DNA of 64,000 nt, from positions 310,001 through 374,000 of the forward strand of contig NZ_SMTL01000002.1 in the NCBI RefSeq assembly GCF_004358025.1, in the 5' to 3' direction. The first letter of the stretch is position 1; the number at the start of each line of letters is the position of its first letter. The position numbers and the translations under genes are program-made. This DNA comes from Rhizobium deserti (GTDB lineage: Bacteria; Pseudomonadota; Alphaproteobacteria; Rhizobiales; Rhizobiaceae). Positions 56,754 to 64,000 of this stretch are shown piece by piece. Under the pieces are notes generated by a model. It had not been told where the DNA came from, made no database searches, and saw nothing but the letters and a program-made list of their open reading frames with translations.

Positions 56754-57404
56754 TCAGAGCTCGCCCAGGATCTTCTCGATGTCGGACGTCACCCTGTCCA
56801 TATCGGCCATGCCATCGACGGTCTTGAGCTTGCCCTTGGCATAGTAATAGCCGATCAACGGCGACGTTTCTTTGTAGTAGACCTCGAGGCGCTTGGTCAT
56901 GGTCTCGGCATTGTCGTCAGGCCGGCGCTTGAAGTGAGTCGATCCGCACTTGTCGCAGACGCCCTCAGCCGACGGCTTTTTGTCCGTGTCGTGATAAACT
57001 GCACCGCACTGGGCACAGGAATAGCGGCCCGATACGCGACGGACCAGTTCCTTGTCGTCCACACGAAGCTCGATGACGACCGAAAGCTCCTTGTCCTTCG
57101 CCTTCAGCATGACCTCGGTAGCATCCGCCTGCACCAGGGTGCGCGGAAAGCCATCGAGTATGAACCCATTTGCGCAGTCCGGCTCGTCGATCCGCTCGGA
57201 AACAATTGCGTTGACGATCTCATCGGAAACGAGATTGCCTGCATCCATCACGGCTTTGGCGCGTTTGCCCACTTCCGTTCCGGCAGCCACCGCAGCGCGC
57301 AACATGTCACCCGTGGAAAGTTGCGGAATGCCATGCTTTTCCACGATCCGCTGGGCCTGGGTCCCCTTGCCCGCACCCGGCGGCCCCAAAAGAATCAGTC
57401 TCAT
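56754..57404 (-). CDS. adk: Adenylate kinase
   Basis: 216 aa, ATP + AMP to 2 ADP. P-loop [14 protein letters not shown] at the N-terminus. The LID domain carries a four-cysteine zinc site (CAQCG...CDKCG), more typical of Gram-positive Adk but common in Rhizobiales. ATG overlaps the secY stop by 4 nt. Confidence 0.97.
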   Translation of the reverse strand: MRLILLGPPGAGKGTQAQRIVEKHGIPQLSTGDMLRAAVAAGTEVGKRAKAVMDAGNLVSDEIVNAIVSERIDEPDCANGFILDGFPRTLVQADATEVMLKAKDKELSVVIELRVDDKELVRRVSGRYSCAQCGAVYHDTDKKPSAEGVCDKCGSTHFKRRPDDNAETMTKRLEVYYKETSPLIGYYYAKGKLKTVDGMADMDRVTSDIEKILGEL

Positions 57405-58741
57405 CGTCCCCTCTTTCCTCCGCGTAGTTTCGACTTCTTGATCAGACCCTCATACTGCTGCGCAATAAGATGTCCCTGTATCTGTGCTACCGTATCGAGC
57501 GTAACACTGACCACGATCAAAAGCGAAGTACCACCAAGGGCTAACGGGACGCCCGTGCGGGCAACCAGGAATTCCGGCAGAATGCACACCACCACCAGAT
57601 AGATCGCGCCGATCACCGTGATACGGGTCAACACGTAATCGATATATTGCGCCGTACGCTCACCCGGGCGGATACCCGGAATGAAGCCGCCATGCTTCTT
57701 GAGATTGTCGGCCGTGTCCTTCGGATTGAAGACAATTGCCGTGTAGAAGAAGGCAAAGAAGCCGATCAGAGCCGCATAGAACAGCATGAACAGCGGCTGG
57801 CCGTGACCGAGAGAAGCAATCACCATGGTTGCCCATGCCGGCAGCTCATTGGTGCCGGCAAAGCCTGCAGCCGTCGCCGGAAGAAGCAGCAGCGACGAGG
57901 CGAAGATCGCCGGGATGACGCCAGCCGTATTCAGCTTCAGCGGCAGATGCGAGGTGTCGCCCTGGAACATGCGGTTGCCGACCTGGCGCTTCGGATACTG
58001 GATCAGCAGCCGGCGCTGGGCACGCTCAACGAAAACGATCAGCGCGATAACGGCGACGGCGACGACGAGAACCAGCAGAATGAGGCCGGTCGACAACGCG
58101 CCGGTCCGCCCCAGTTCCAGAGTGCTGGCAAGCGCAGTCGGAAGGCCTGCGGCAATGCCTGCAAAGATGATCAGAGAGATACCGTTGCCGATGCCGCGCG
58201 AGGTGATCTGCTCACCCAGCCACATCAGGAACATGGTGCCGCCGAGAAGTGTCACGATCGTAGAGATACGGAAGAACCAGCCCGGATCGGCGACGACGCC
58301 TTGGGCTGATTCGAGACCGGCCGAGATACCGTATGCCTGCAGCGCACCAAGGATAACAGTACCGTAGCGGGTATACTGGTTGATGATTTTGCGGCCGGCT
58401 TCGCCTTCCTTCTTCAGGTTTTCAAGCGAAGGCACGACTGACGTCATCAGCTGCACGATGATCGACGCGGAGATATAGGGCATAATACCAAGCGCGAAGA
58501 TTGCCATGCGCTCGACGGCGCCGCCGGAAAACATGTTGAAAAGGCCAAGAATACCACCGGACTGGCCGCGGAACGCGTCAGCATAGGCTTCGGGATTGAG
58601 ACCCGGAAGCGGGATATGCGTACCAAGACGATAAACCAGCAGAGCAGCGAGCGTAAACCACAGCCGCTTCTTAAGATCCTCCGCCTTGGCGAAGGTGGAA
58701 AAGTTCAAATTGGAGGCAAGTTGTTCCGCTGCAGAAGCCAT
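57401..58741 (-). CDS. secY: Preprotein translocase subunit SecY
   Basis: 446 aa, about ten transmembrane helices, the protein-conducting channel of the inner membrane. [20 protein letters not shown] and [17 protein letters not shown] [20 protein letters not shown] are family blocks. A strong hairpin separates it from rplO, so it may have its own promoter. Confidence 0.98.
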   Translation of the reverse strand: MASAAEQLASNLNFSTFAKAEDLKKRLWFTLAALLVYRLGTHIPLPGLNPEAYADAFRGQSGGILGLFNMFSGGAVERMAIFALGIMPYISASIIVQLMTSVVPSLENLKKEGEAGRKIINQYTRYGTVILGALQAYGISAGLESAQGVVADPGWFFRISTIVTLLGGTMFLMWLGEQITSRGIGNGISLIIFAGIAAGLPTALASTLELGRTGALSTGLILLVLVVAVAVIALIVFVERAQRRLLIQYPKRQVGNRMFQGDTSHLPLKLNTAGVIPAIFASSLLLLPATAAGFAGTNELPAWATMVIASLGHGQPLFMLFYAALIGFFAFFYTAIVFNPKDTADNLKKHGGFIPGIRPGERTAQYIDYVLTRITVIGAIYLVVVCILPEFLVARTGVPLALGGTSLLIVVSVTLDTVAQIQGHLIAQQYEGLIKKSKLRGGKRGR

Positions 58742-58931
58742 GCATTTCTCCGCCCGACCAAATCTCCGGCGGCGGGGGAAATGCCTTGTCCGGAAAGCAG
58801 TCTAAATTCAAGTTCAAAAAACGGGCGCGGAAGATTGCGGCTGCAATCGGATGCCTCACCCTGCTCTTCGTTGATGCCAACCAGGCGACCAACAGGATCG
58901 CTTGGGGATCGTGAGGCTCACATATGGAGAT

Positions 58932-58968
58932 AAAATCGCCCGGTGTGAAGCACAAACCGGGCGATTTT
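58932..58968. terminator. Perfect 13-bp hairpin between rplO and secY
   Basis: AAAATCGCCCGGT and ACCGGGCGATTTT are perfect arms around an 11-nt loop, about 9 nt past the rplO stop. It has the form of an intrinsic terminator, placed inside the ribosomal cluster. Confidence 0.8.
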
Positions 58969-58976
58969 CAAACGAT

Positions 58977-59459
58977 TTATTCAGCGGCTGGTTCAGCAGC
59001 TGCGACGAGCAGCTTGATGGAGCCGCCGGCTTTTTCGATCTTCTCGACAGCCGACTTAGAAGCACCGGCAACCTCGATCGAAACCTTGGCAGTCAGTTCG
59101 CCGTCGCCGAGCACGCGAACGCCGTCCTTCAAGCGACGGATGACGCCGGCCGCCTTGAGAGCAGCGGCATCGACGGTTGCCGCCGAATCCAGCTTGCCGG
59201 CGTCGAGCGCAGCCTGGATGCGGCCAAGCGAAACAACGACATAGTCGGATGCGAAGATATTGGTGAAGCCGCGCTTCGGCAGACGACGATAGATCGGCAT
59301 CTGGCCGCCTTCGAAGCCCTTGATCGCAACGCCGGAACGGGCTTTCTGACCCTTGACGCCACGGCCGCCGGTCTTGCCCTTGCCGGAACCGATACCGCGA
59401 CCAACGCGGATACGGTCCTTGGACGAGCCTTCGTTGTCCTTGATCTCATTCAGTTTCAT
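58977..59459 (-). CDS. rplO: 50S ribosomal protein L15
   Basis: 160 aa. [20 protein letters not shown] near the N-terminus is diagnostic. Start at 59459 ([11 protein letters not shown]) matches the family; an upstream frame adds 11 residues. The C-terminus has an Ala-rich tail ([11 protein letters not shown]). Confidence 0.97.
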   Translation of the reverse strand: MKLNEIKDNEGSSKDRIRVGRGIGSGKGKTGGRGVKGQKARSGVAIKGFEGGQMPIYRRLPKRGFTNIFASDYVVVSLGRIQAALDAGKLDSAATVDAAALKAAGVIRRLKDGVRVLGDGELTAKVSIEVAGASKSAVEKIEKAGGSIKLLVAAAEPAAE

Positions 59460-59475
59460 GGTGCTCTCCTGCGTC

Positions 59476-59688
59476 TTACTTCTCGTCGACAACGCGAACG
59501 AGATGCTGGACGGCCCGGATCATGCCACGAACGGAAGGCGTGTCTTCCAGCGTGCGGGTCCGGTGCATCTTGTTAAGACCGAGACCGATCAGCGTCTGGC
59601 GCTGCACGGCCGGGCGGCGGATGGGGCTACCGATCTGCTGAACGGTAACTGTCTTGTTGGCTTCTGCCTGGACTGGTGTCTTGCCCAT
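59476..59688 (-). CDS. rpmD: 50S ribosomal protein L30
   Basis: 70 aa. [20 protein letters not shown] and [20 protein letters not shown] are the L30 pattern. Between rpsE and rplO. Confidence 0.97.
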   Translation of the reverse strand: MGKTPVQAEANKTVTVQQIGSPIRRPAVQRQTLIGLGLNKMHRTRTLEDTPSVRGMIRAVQHLVRVVDEK

Positions 59689-59699
59689 GATCGCTCTCC

Positions 59700-60269
59700 T
59701 TATTCTTCCGACGCATTACCGGAAGCGGCGCGGCGAGCCTGCAGAGTAGCATATTTCAAGCCACGCTGAGCTGCTACGTCCTTCGGATGCACCTGGTGCT
59801 TCAGAGCGTCGAAGGTCGCACGAACCATGTTGTACGGGTTCGACGAACCGGTCGACTTGGCAACCACGTCATGCATGCCGAGCGTTTCGAAAACGGCACG
59901 CATCGGACCACCGGCGATGATGCCGGTACCAGCCTTGGCGGACCGCAGCAGAACCTTGCCGGCGCCGTGACGACCATTGACGTCATGATGCAGCGTACGA
60001 CCATCGCGCAGCGGTACGAAAATCAAGTCACGCTTTGCGGACTCGGTTGCCTTGCGGATGGCTTCCGGCACTTCGCGTGCCTTGCCATGGCCGAAGCCGA
60101 CGCGGCCCTTCTGGTCGCCAACGACGACGAGAGCTGCAAAACCGAAGCGACGGCCGCCCTTGACGACCTTGGCGACGCGATTAATTGCGACGAGCTTGTC
60201 GACGAATTCGCTATCGCGCTCTTCGCGGTTCTGGCGATCGTTGCCCGAACCTCTTCTTTCTTGTGCCAT
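59700..60269 (-). CDS. rpsE: 30S ribosomal protein S5
   Basis: 189 aa. Double-stranded-RNA-binding-like N-domain ([20 protein letters not shown]) and C-domain ([20 protein letters not shown]). Involved in decoding accuracy. An unusually long 148-nt gap with hairpins separates it from rplR. Confidence 0.98.
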   Translation of the reverse strand: MAQERRGSGNDRQNREERDSEFVDKLVAINRVAKVVKGGRRFGFAALVVVGDQKGRVGFGHGKAREVPEAIRKATESAKRDLIFVPLRDGRTLHHDVNGRHGAGKVLLRSAKAGTGIIAGGPMRAVFETLGMHDVVAKSTGSSNPYNMVRATFDALKHQVHPKDVAAQRGLKYATLQARRAASGNASEE

Positions 60270-60378
60270 TGTCCTTTTCCTTTTTCTTTTCCGGGTGCAA
60301 CGGGCAATTTTAGGGAGCCAACCATCCTGTTGCTATCGAACAGTGATGGGACGACTGATGAATGCGGCAAGCCGCGTT

Positions 60379-60410
60379 GCCCGCCCTTTCCATGATCGGA
60401 AAGGCCGGGC
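60379..60410. other. Hairpins in the rplR-rpsE gap
   Basis: GCCCGCCCTTTCC pairs with GGAAAGGCCGGGC around ATGATC with one mismatch; a second small stem GCGGC/GCCGC is at 60364-60375. No T run, so not a clear terminator. Confidence 0.55.
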
Positions 60411-60417
60411 AAAAATG

Positions 60418-60780
60418 TTAGAAGCTCAAGCCGCCTTCGCGGGCAGCTTCAGCCAGGGCCTTGATGCGGCCGTGATAGATGAAGGCGCCGCGATCGAACA
60501 CGACTTCCTTGACGCCAGCCTGCGTGGCGCGTTCTGCGACCAACTTGCCGACTGCGGCAGCGGCCGCAACGTCAGCACCGGTCTTCAGCGACGTGCGAAG
60601 ACCGGCATCGAGCGTAGAGGCGGCAGCGAGAGTGCGGCCGGCCACGTCATCGATGACCTGGACGTAAATGTTCTTGGAGGAGCGGTGAACCGACAGACGC
60701 GGACGGCCATTTGCGACCTTCTTGATCTGGCGGCGAACACGGCTCGCACGCTTGGTGAGTGCTTCTTTTCTGGTAGCCAT
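60418..60780 (-). CDS. rplR: 50S ribosomal protein L18
   Basis: 120 aa, 5S-rRNA binder. [20 protein letters not shown] and [20 protein letters not shown] are typical. Follows rplF by 12 nt. Confidence 0.98.
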   Translation of the reverse strand: MATRKEALTKRASRVRRQIKKVANGRPRLSVHRSSKNIYVQVIDDVAGRTLAAASTLDAGLRTSLKTGADVAAAAAVGKLVAERATQAGVKEVVFDRGAFIYHGRIKALAEAAREGGLSF

Positions 60781-60792
60781 GATCGCGCGTCC

Positions 60793-61326
60793 TTACTTCT
60801 TCTTGCCTTCCTTGCGGACGATCCGTTCCTCAGCGTACTTGACGCCTTTGCCCTTATAGGGCTCTGGACCGCGGTATTCGCGGATTTCCGCTGCAACCTG
60901 ACCGACCTGCTGCTTATTGATGCCTGTGACGACGATTTCCGTCGGCTTCGGCACGGCAATGGTGATGCCCTGCGGCGGCTCGTAAACCACGTCGTGGCTG
61001 AAGCCGAGCTGAAGCTGCAGGTTCTTGCCCTGCAGTGCTGCGCGGTAACCAACGCCGTTAATTTCGAGCTTGCGCTCGTAGCCATCCTTTACACCCTTGA
61101 AGATGTTCTCGATCATCGTGCGGGACATGCCCCACTTGGAACGAGCATCCTTAGAATCGTTGACCGGAGTCACCGAAACGGCATTGTCTTCTAGTCCGAG
61201 CTTGATTTCGTCGTTTGCAACGAAGATCAGCTCGCCCTTCGGGCCCTTGGCAGTCACTTTCTGGCCATCAACAGTGGCCGTGATCCCTGCAGGAACCGGA
61301 ACGGGCTTTTTACCGATACGAGACAT
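60793..61326 (-). CDS. rplF: 50S ribosomal protein L6
   Basis: 177 aa, two repeats of the L6 fold. [20 protein letters not shown] start and the C-terminal [20 protein letters not shown] are characteristic. Confidence 0.98.
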   Translation of the reverse strand: MSRIGKKPVPVPAGITATVDGQKVTAKGPKGELIFVANDEIKLGLEDNAVSVTPVNDSKDARSKWGMSRTMIENIFKGVKDGYERKLEINGVGYRAALQGKNLQLQLGFSHDVVYEPPQGITIAVPKPTEIVVTGINKQQVGQVAAEIREYRGPEPYKGKGVKYAEERIVRKEGKKK

Positions 61327-61368
61327 GTTTCAATCCTGTCTGTTCGCTATGGAGATCACTGCTCGGTC

Positions 61369-61767
61369 TTAGAAGACAGAGCAGAGGATCTCACCACCAA
61401 CGTTCTGTTCGCGAGCCTGGTGATCGGCCATCACACCCTTCGGAGTCGAAAGGATGGTGATGCCGAGACCGTTCGCGACCTGCGGAATGGACTTAACCGA
61501 GACATAGACTCGGCGGCCCGGCTTGGACACGCGGCCGATCTCACGGATCACCGACGCGCCTTCGTAGTATTTCAGTTCAATTTCGATCTCGGACTTGCCG
61601 TTACCGTAATCGACTTCCGAATAGCCGCGGATGTAGCCTTCAGCCTGCAGAACGTCGAGAACGCGGGCACGCAGCTTGGAAGCAGGCGTGGAAACGATCG
61701 ACTTGCGGCGTGCGGCGCCATTGCGGATACGGGTGAGCATATCGCCCAAGGGATCAGTCATGGTCAT
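61369..61767 (-). CDS. rpsH: 30S ribosomal protein S8
   Basis: 132 aa, [20 protein letters not shown] start and [20 protein letters not shown] end. Binds 16S rRNA and in E. coli also represses the spc operon by binding its mRNA. Confidence 0.98.
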   Translation of the reverse strand: MTMTDPLGDMLTRIRNGAARRKSIVSTPASKLRARVLDVLQAEGYIRGYSEVDYGNGKSEIEIELKYYEGASVIREIGRVSKPGRRVYVSVKSIPQVANGLGITILSTPKGVMADHQAREQNVGGEILCSVF

Positions 61768-61779
61768 CTAACGATCTCC

Positions 61780-62085
61780 TTACCAGCTCGACTTGACGAT
61801 GCCCGGCACCTTGCCGGAATTGCCGAGCTCACGAAGCGCGATACGCGACATCTTGAGCTTGCGATAGAAAGCGCGCGGGCGACCGGTGACTTCGCAACGG
61901 TTACGGATACGCGTCTTCGAGCCATCGCGCGACATGGAAGCGAGCTTGATGGTTGCCTTGAACCGGTCTTCAATCGAGAGGGCCTGGTTCATGATGATCG
62001 CCTTCAATGCGGCGCGCTTGGCAGCATGGTTGGCGACGGTCTTGCGGCGGCGCTTGTTCTTTTCAACTGCGCTGGTTTTCGCCAT
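61780..62085 (-). CDS. rpsN: 30S ribosomal protein S14
   Basis: 101 aa, the long zinc-free form (no C-x2-C pair) that most proteobacteria use. Ends [26 protein letters not shown]-like, a universal S14 tail. Confidence 0.97.
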   Translation of the reverse strand: MAKTSAVEKNKRRRKTVANHAAKRAALKAIIMNQALSIEDRFKATIKLASMSRDGSKTRIRNRCEVTGRPRAFYRKLKMSRIALRELGNSGKVPGIVKSSW

Positions 62086-62118
62086 ATCGGAGTTCCTTTT
62101 AAACGCTCGTCGTTACGG

Positions 62119-62676
62119 TTACTGACGGAACGGGAAGTTGAACTCTTTCAAAAGAGCCCGAGCTTCGTCGTCATTGGTAGCCGTCGTGCAAACGATGATG
62201 TCCATGCCCCACATCTGATCAACCTTGTCGTAGTTGATCTCAGGGAACACAATGTGCTCCTTGATGCCCATGGCGAAGTTGCCACGGCCGTCAAAGCTCT
62301 TCGGGTTCAGGCCGCGAAAGTCGCGAACGCGCGGAAGCGCGATGTTGATCAGGCGGTCCATGAATTCGTACATGCGGGCGCCGCGGAGCGTAACCTTGGC
62401 GCCGATCGGCATGAACTCGCGAACCTTGAAGCCGGCGATCGAGTTACGTGCCTTGGTGATGACCGGCTTCTGGCCGGCAATTGCCGCAAGATCGGCAGCA
62501 GCAACAGAAGGCTTCTTAGAGTCGGCTGTCGCTTCACCCACGCCCATGTTGATGACGATCTTGTCCAGCTTGGGGATCATCATGTCGTTGGAGTAGCTGA
62601 ACTGCTCCTTCATTGCCGCACGAATACGGGAAACATATTCGGCCTTGAGCCGCGGCTCGTACTTTGCCTCAGCCAT
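62119..62676 (-). CDS. rplE: 50S ribosomal protein L5
   Basis: 185 aa, contacts 5S rRNA and t[23 protein letters not shown] and [20 protein letters not shown] are family blocks. Its start overlaps the rplX end by 8 nt. Confidence 0.98.
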   Translation of the reverse strand: MAEAKYEPRLKAEYVSRIRAAMKEQFSYSNDMMIPKLDKIVINMGVGEATADSKKPSVAAADLAAIAGQKPVITKARNSIAGFKVREFMPIGAKVTLRGARMYEFMDRLINIALPRVRDFRGLNPKSFDGRGNFAMGIKEHIVFPEINYDKVDQMWGMDIIVCTTATNDDEARALLKEFNFPFRQ

Positions 62677-62977
62677 CGATCACATCTCCCGTACGCTTGG
62701 CTACACGCACCTTCTTGCCGTCAACGACGGAGAAACCGACGCGGGTAGGCTTGCCGTCTTTCGCGGCGACCGCGATGTTCGACAGGTGAATGGACGCTTC
62801 CTTGTTGATGATGCCGGCTTCCTGCGTCTGAGTCTGACGCTGGTGGCGCTTCACCATGTTGATGCCACGCACAACCGCGCGGTCTTCCTTCGGCAGAACC
62901 TGGAGGACTTCGCCAGTGCGACCCTTGTCCTTGCCTGCGAGTACGACGACGCTGTCGCCCTTTTTGATCTTGTTCAT
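62669..62977 (-). CDS. rplX: 50S ribosomal protein L24
   Basis: 102 aa. KOW motif at the start ([20 protein letters not shown]) is diagnostic of L24. Assembly initiator of the 50S subunit. Confidence 0.98.
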   Translation of the reverse strand: MNKIKKGDSVVVLAGKDKGRTGEVLQVLPKEDRAVVRGINMVKRHQRQTQTQEAGIINKEASIHLSNIAVAAKDGKPTRVGFSVVDGKKVRVAKRTGDVIDG

Positions 62978-62989
62978 CGCATGAGCTCC

Positions 62990-63358
62990 TTACAGTACTT
63001 CCGGAGCCAGCGAGATGATCTTCATGTGGTTCTTGGCGCGAAGTTCGCGCGGAACCGGTCCGAAGATACGGGTGCCGATCGGCTCTTTCTTGTTGTCGAT
63101 GAGGACCGCTGCGTTGTTGTCGAAGCGGATGACGCTGCCGTCGGGACGGCGGATGTCCTTGGCTGTGCGCACAACAACCGCCTTCATCACGTCGCCCTTC
63201 TTGACGCGGCCGCGCGGGATCGCTTCCTTGATCGAGACGACGATAACGTCGCCGATCGAAGCGTATTTGCGCTTGGAGCCGCCCAGCACCTTGATGCACA
63301 TGACACGACGTGCGCCGGAATTATCCGCCACGTCGAGGTTTGTTTGCATCTGAATCAT
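62990..63358 (-). CDS. rplN: 50S ribosomal protein L14
   Basis: 122 aa. [20 protein letters not shown] is the universal start; 63358 is chosen over 63400 for that reason. [20 protein letters not shown] is the conserved end. A 234-nt gap separates it from rpsQ. Confidence 0.98.
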   Translation of the reverse strand: MIQMQTNLDVADNSGARRVMCIKVLGGSKRKYASIGDVIVVSIKEAIPRGRVKKGDVMKAVVVRTAKDIRRPDGSVIRFDNNAAVLIDNKKEPIGTRIFGPVPRELRAKNHMKIISLAPEVL

Positions 63359-63392
63359 GTCAGGTCGCCTTTTTCTAATGACCGGAACGACC

Positions 63393-63408
63393 GGGCGCAA
63401 AAACGCCC
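63393..63408. other. Small hairpin in the rpsQ-rplN gap
   Basis: GGGCG and CGCCC around six nt. A second stem TCCCG/CGGGA lies near 63467-63478. The rest of the 234-nt gap shows no gene. Confidence 0.45.
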
Positions 63409-63592
63409 CGTTTCGGCTTATGGACAGAATTTCGATGTGCGCGGGTGGGGTCTTGCCAAGGTGGTTTCCCGAACGGGACCTTCCCTGCGCTCAAAGCAAA
63501 AGAACGCCCGTTTCCGAGCGTCCTGCGCCAATGGGGTGCTTCATATACGATTCTGCGTCCGGCGCAAGGGCCAGACGCAGATCAGAAGCAAA

Positions 63593-63829
63593 TTAAGCCT
63601 GGGCGGAGATAACCGTCCAGGTCTTGTCCTTGGAGATCGGCGCGCATTCCTGGATGGATACGATATCGCCGGTCTTGTACTGGTTGTTCTCGTCATGCGC
63701 CTTGTACTTCTTCGAACGGCGAACCGTCTTCTGAAGCAGCGGATGCGCGAAGCGGCGCTCTACCCGTACAACAACGGTCTTCTCGTTCTTGTCCGAAACG
63801 ACGACGCCCTGCAGAATGCGTTTAGGCAT
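63593..63829 (-). CDS. rpsQ: 30S ribosomal protein S17
   Basis: 78 aa. [20 protein letters not shown] and [20 protein letters not shown] match S17. Twelve nt after rpmC. Confidence 0.97.
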   Translation of the reverse strand: MPKRILQGVVVSDKNEKTVVVRVERRFAHPLLQKTVRRSKKYKAHDENNQYKTGDIVSIQECAPISKDKTWTVISAQA

Positions 63830-63840
63830 ATTGTTTTTCC

Positions 63841-64000
63841 TTAGGCCTTGGCTTCTGCCGCCTTCTGGCGGGCAATGGTTTTCACGCGGGCGATGTCCTT
63901 GCGGACCTCAGTGATGCGCGAGGACTTCTCGAGCTGGCCGGTGGCCTTCTGGAAGCGCAGGTTGAACTGCTCCTTCTTCAGGTCGGCGAGCTTGTCCTTG
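63841..64000 (-). CDS. rpmC: 50S ribosomal protein L29, partial
   Basis: The C-terminal 53 codons are present; the start is outside the window. [20 protein letters not shown] and [20 protein letters not shown] are the L29 pattern, ending in an Ala-rich tail. The stop is at 63843-63841. Confidence 0.96.
   Translation of the reverse strand, partial: KDKLADLKKEQFNLRFQKATGQLEKSSRITEVRKDIARVKTIARQKAAEAKA

Overview
The window looks like part of a main chromosome from an alphaproteobacterium of the order Rhizobiales, most likely Rhizobiaceae (Rhizobium, Agrobacterium or Sinorhizobium type). The evidence is GC-rich coding DNA, a class II B12-dependent ribonucleotide reductase (nrdJ), MsrPQ, an Ald/Lrp pair, an AbcR-like small RNA and a typical rhizobial spc/alpha ribosomal-protein cluster. 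No prophage, insertion sequence, CRISPR array, rRNA or replication origin is visible.

Layout. 1-620 is decayed DNA: a ccdAB toxin-antitoxin operon with an in-frame stop in each gene, and the tail of a SnoaL-like cyclase. 624-5342 holds an orphan ChrR-like cupin and a tight cysK-alaX-sseA-GNAT run with a DUF1203 gene. 5411-8413 has an autoregulated-looking PadR regulator, alanine dehydrogenase with its divergent Lrp regulator, and a PilZ protein. 8534-13019 has a Tat-exported cpdB nucleotidase, a DUF2087 protein and a divergent LysR/azoR pair. 13016-17592 is a c-di-GMP signalling pair: a membrane diguanylate cyclase and an ammonium-transporter domain fused to PAS, GGDEF and EAL domains. 17696-24898 is mostly housekeeping (HlyU-like, hydrolase, ilvA, tRNA-Leu, BON, wrbA, CinA-like, Usp, gpt).

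25553-29383 is nrdJ, preceded by a 650-bp leader with an NrdR-type palindrome beside a perfect DnaA box. 29689-31143 is a lone caspase-like (C14) protease gene of lower GC, probably acquired. 31495-36357 is a paoABC-type periplasmic aldehyde oxidoreductase operon with a LysR gene upstream. 36576-53782 is mixed metabolism and repair (receiver-only regulator, phosphoesterase, SDR, ketoglutarate-semialdehyde dehydrogenase, ketopantoate reductase, AbcR-like sRNA, rarA-degP, ilvD, msrPQ), with a DUF433/DUF5615 toxin-antitoxin pair whose toxin is frameshifted.

53888-64000 is the minus-strand ribosomal-protein cluster from rpmC to rplQ, with secY, adk and rpoA. Several of its unusually long gaps carry strong hairpins, including a perfect 13-bp stem between rplO and secY.

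The best candidates for unusual biology are the Amt-GGDEF-EAL receptor with its partner cyclase, the orphan caspase with an unrecognised C-terminal domain, and the ChrR-like protein that has lost its zinc ligands and sigma partner.
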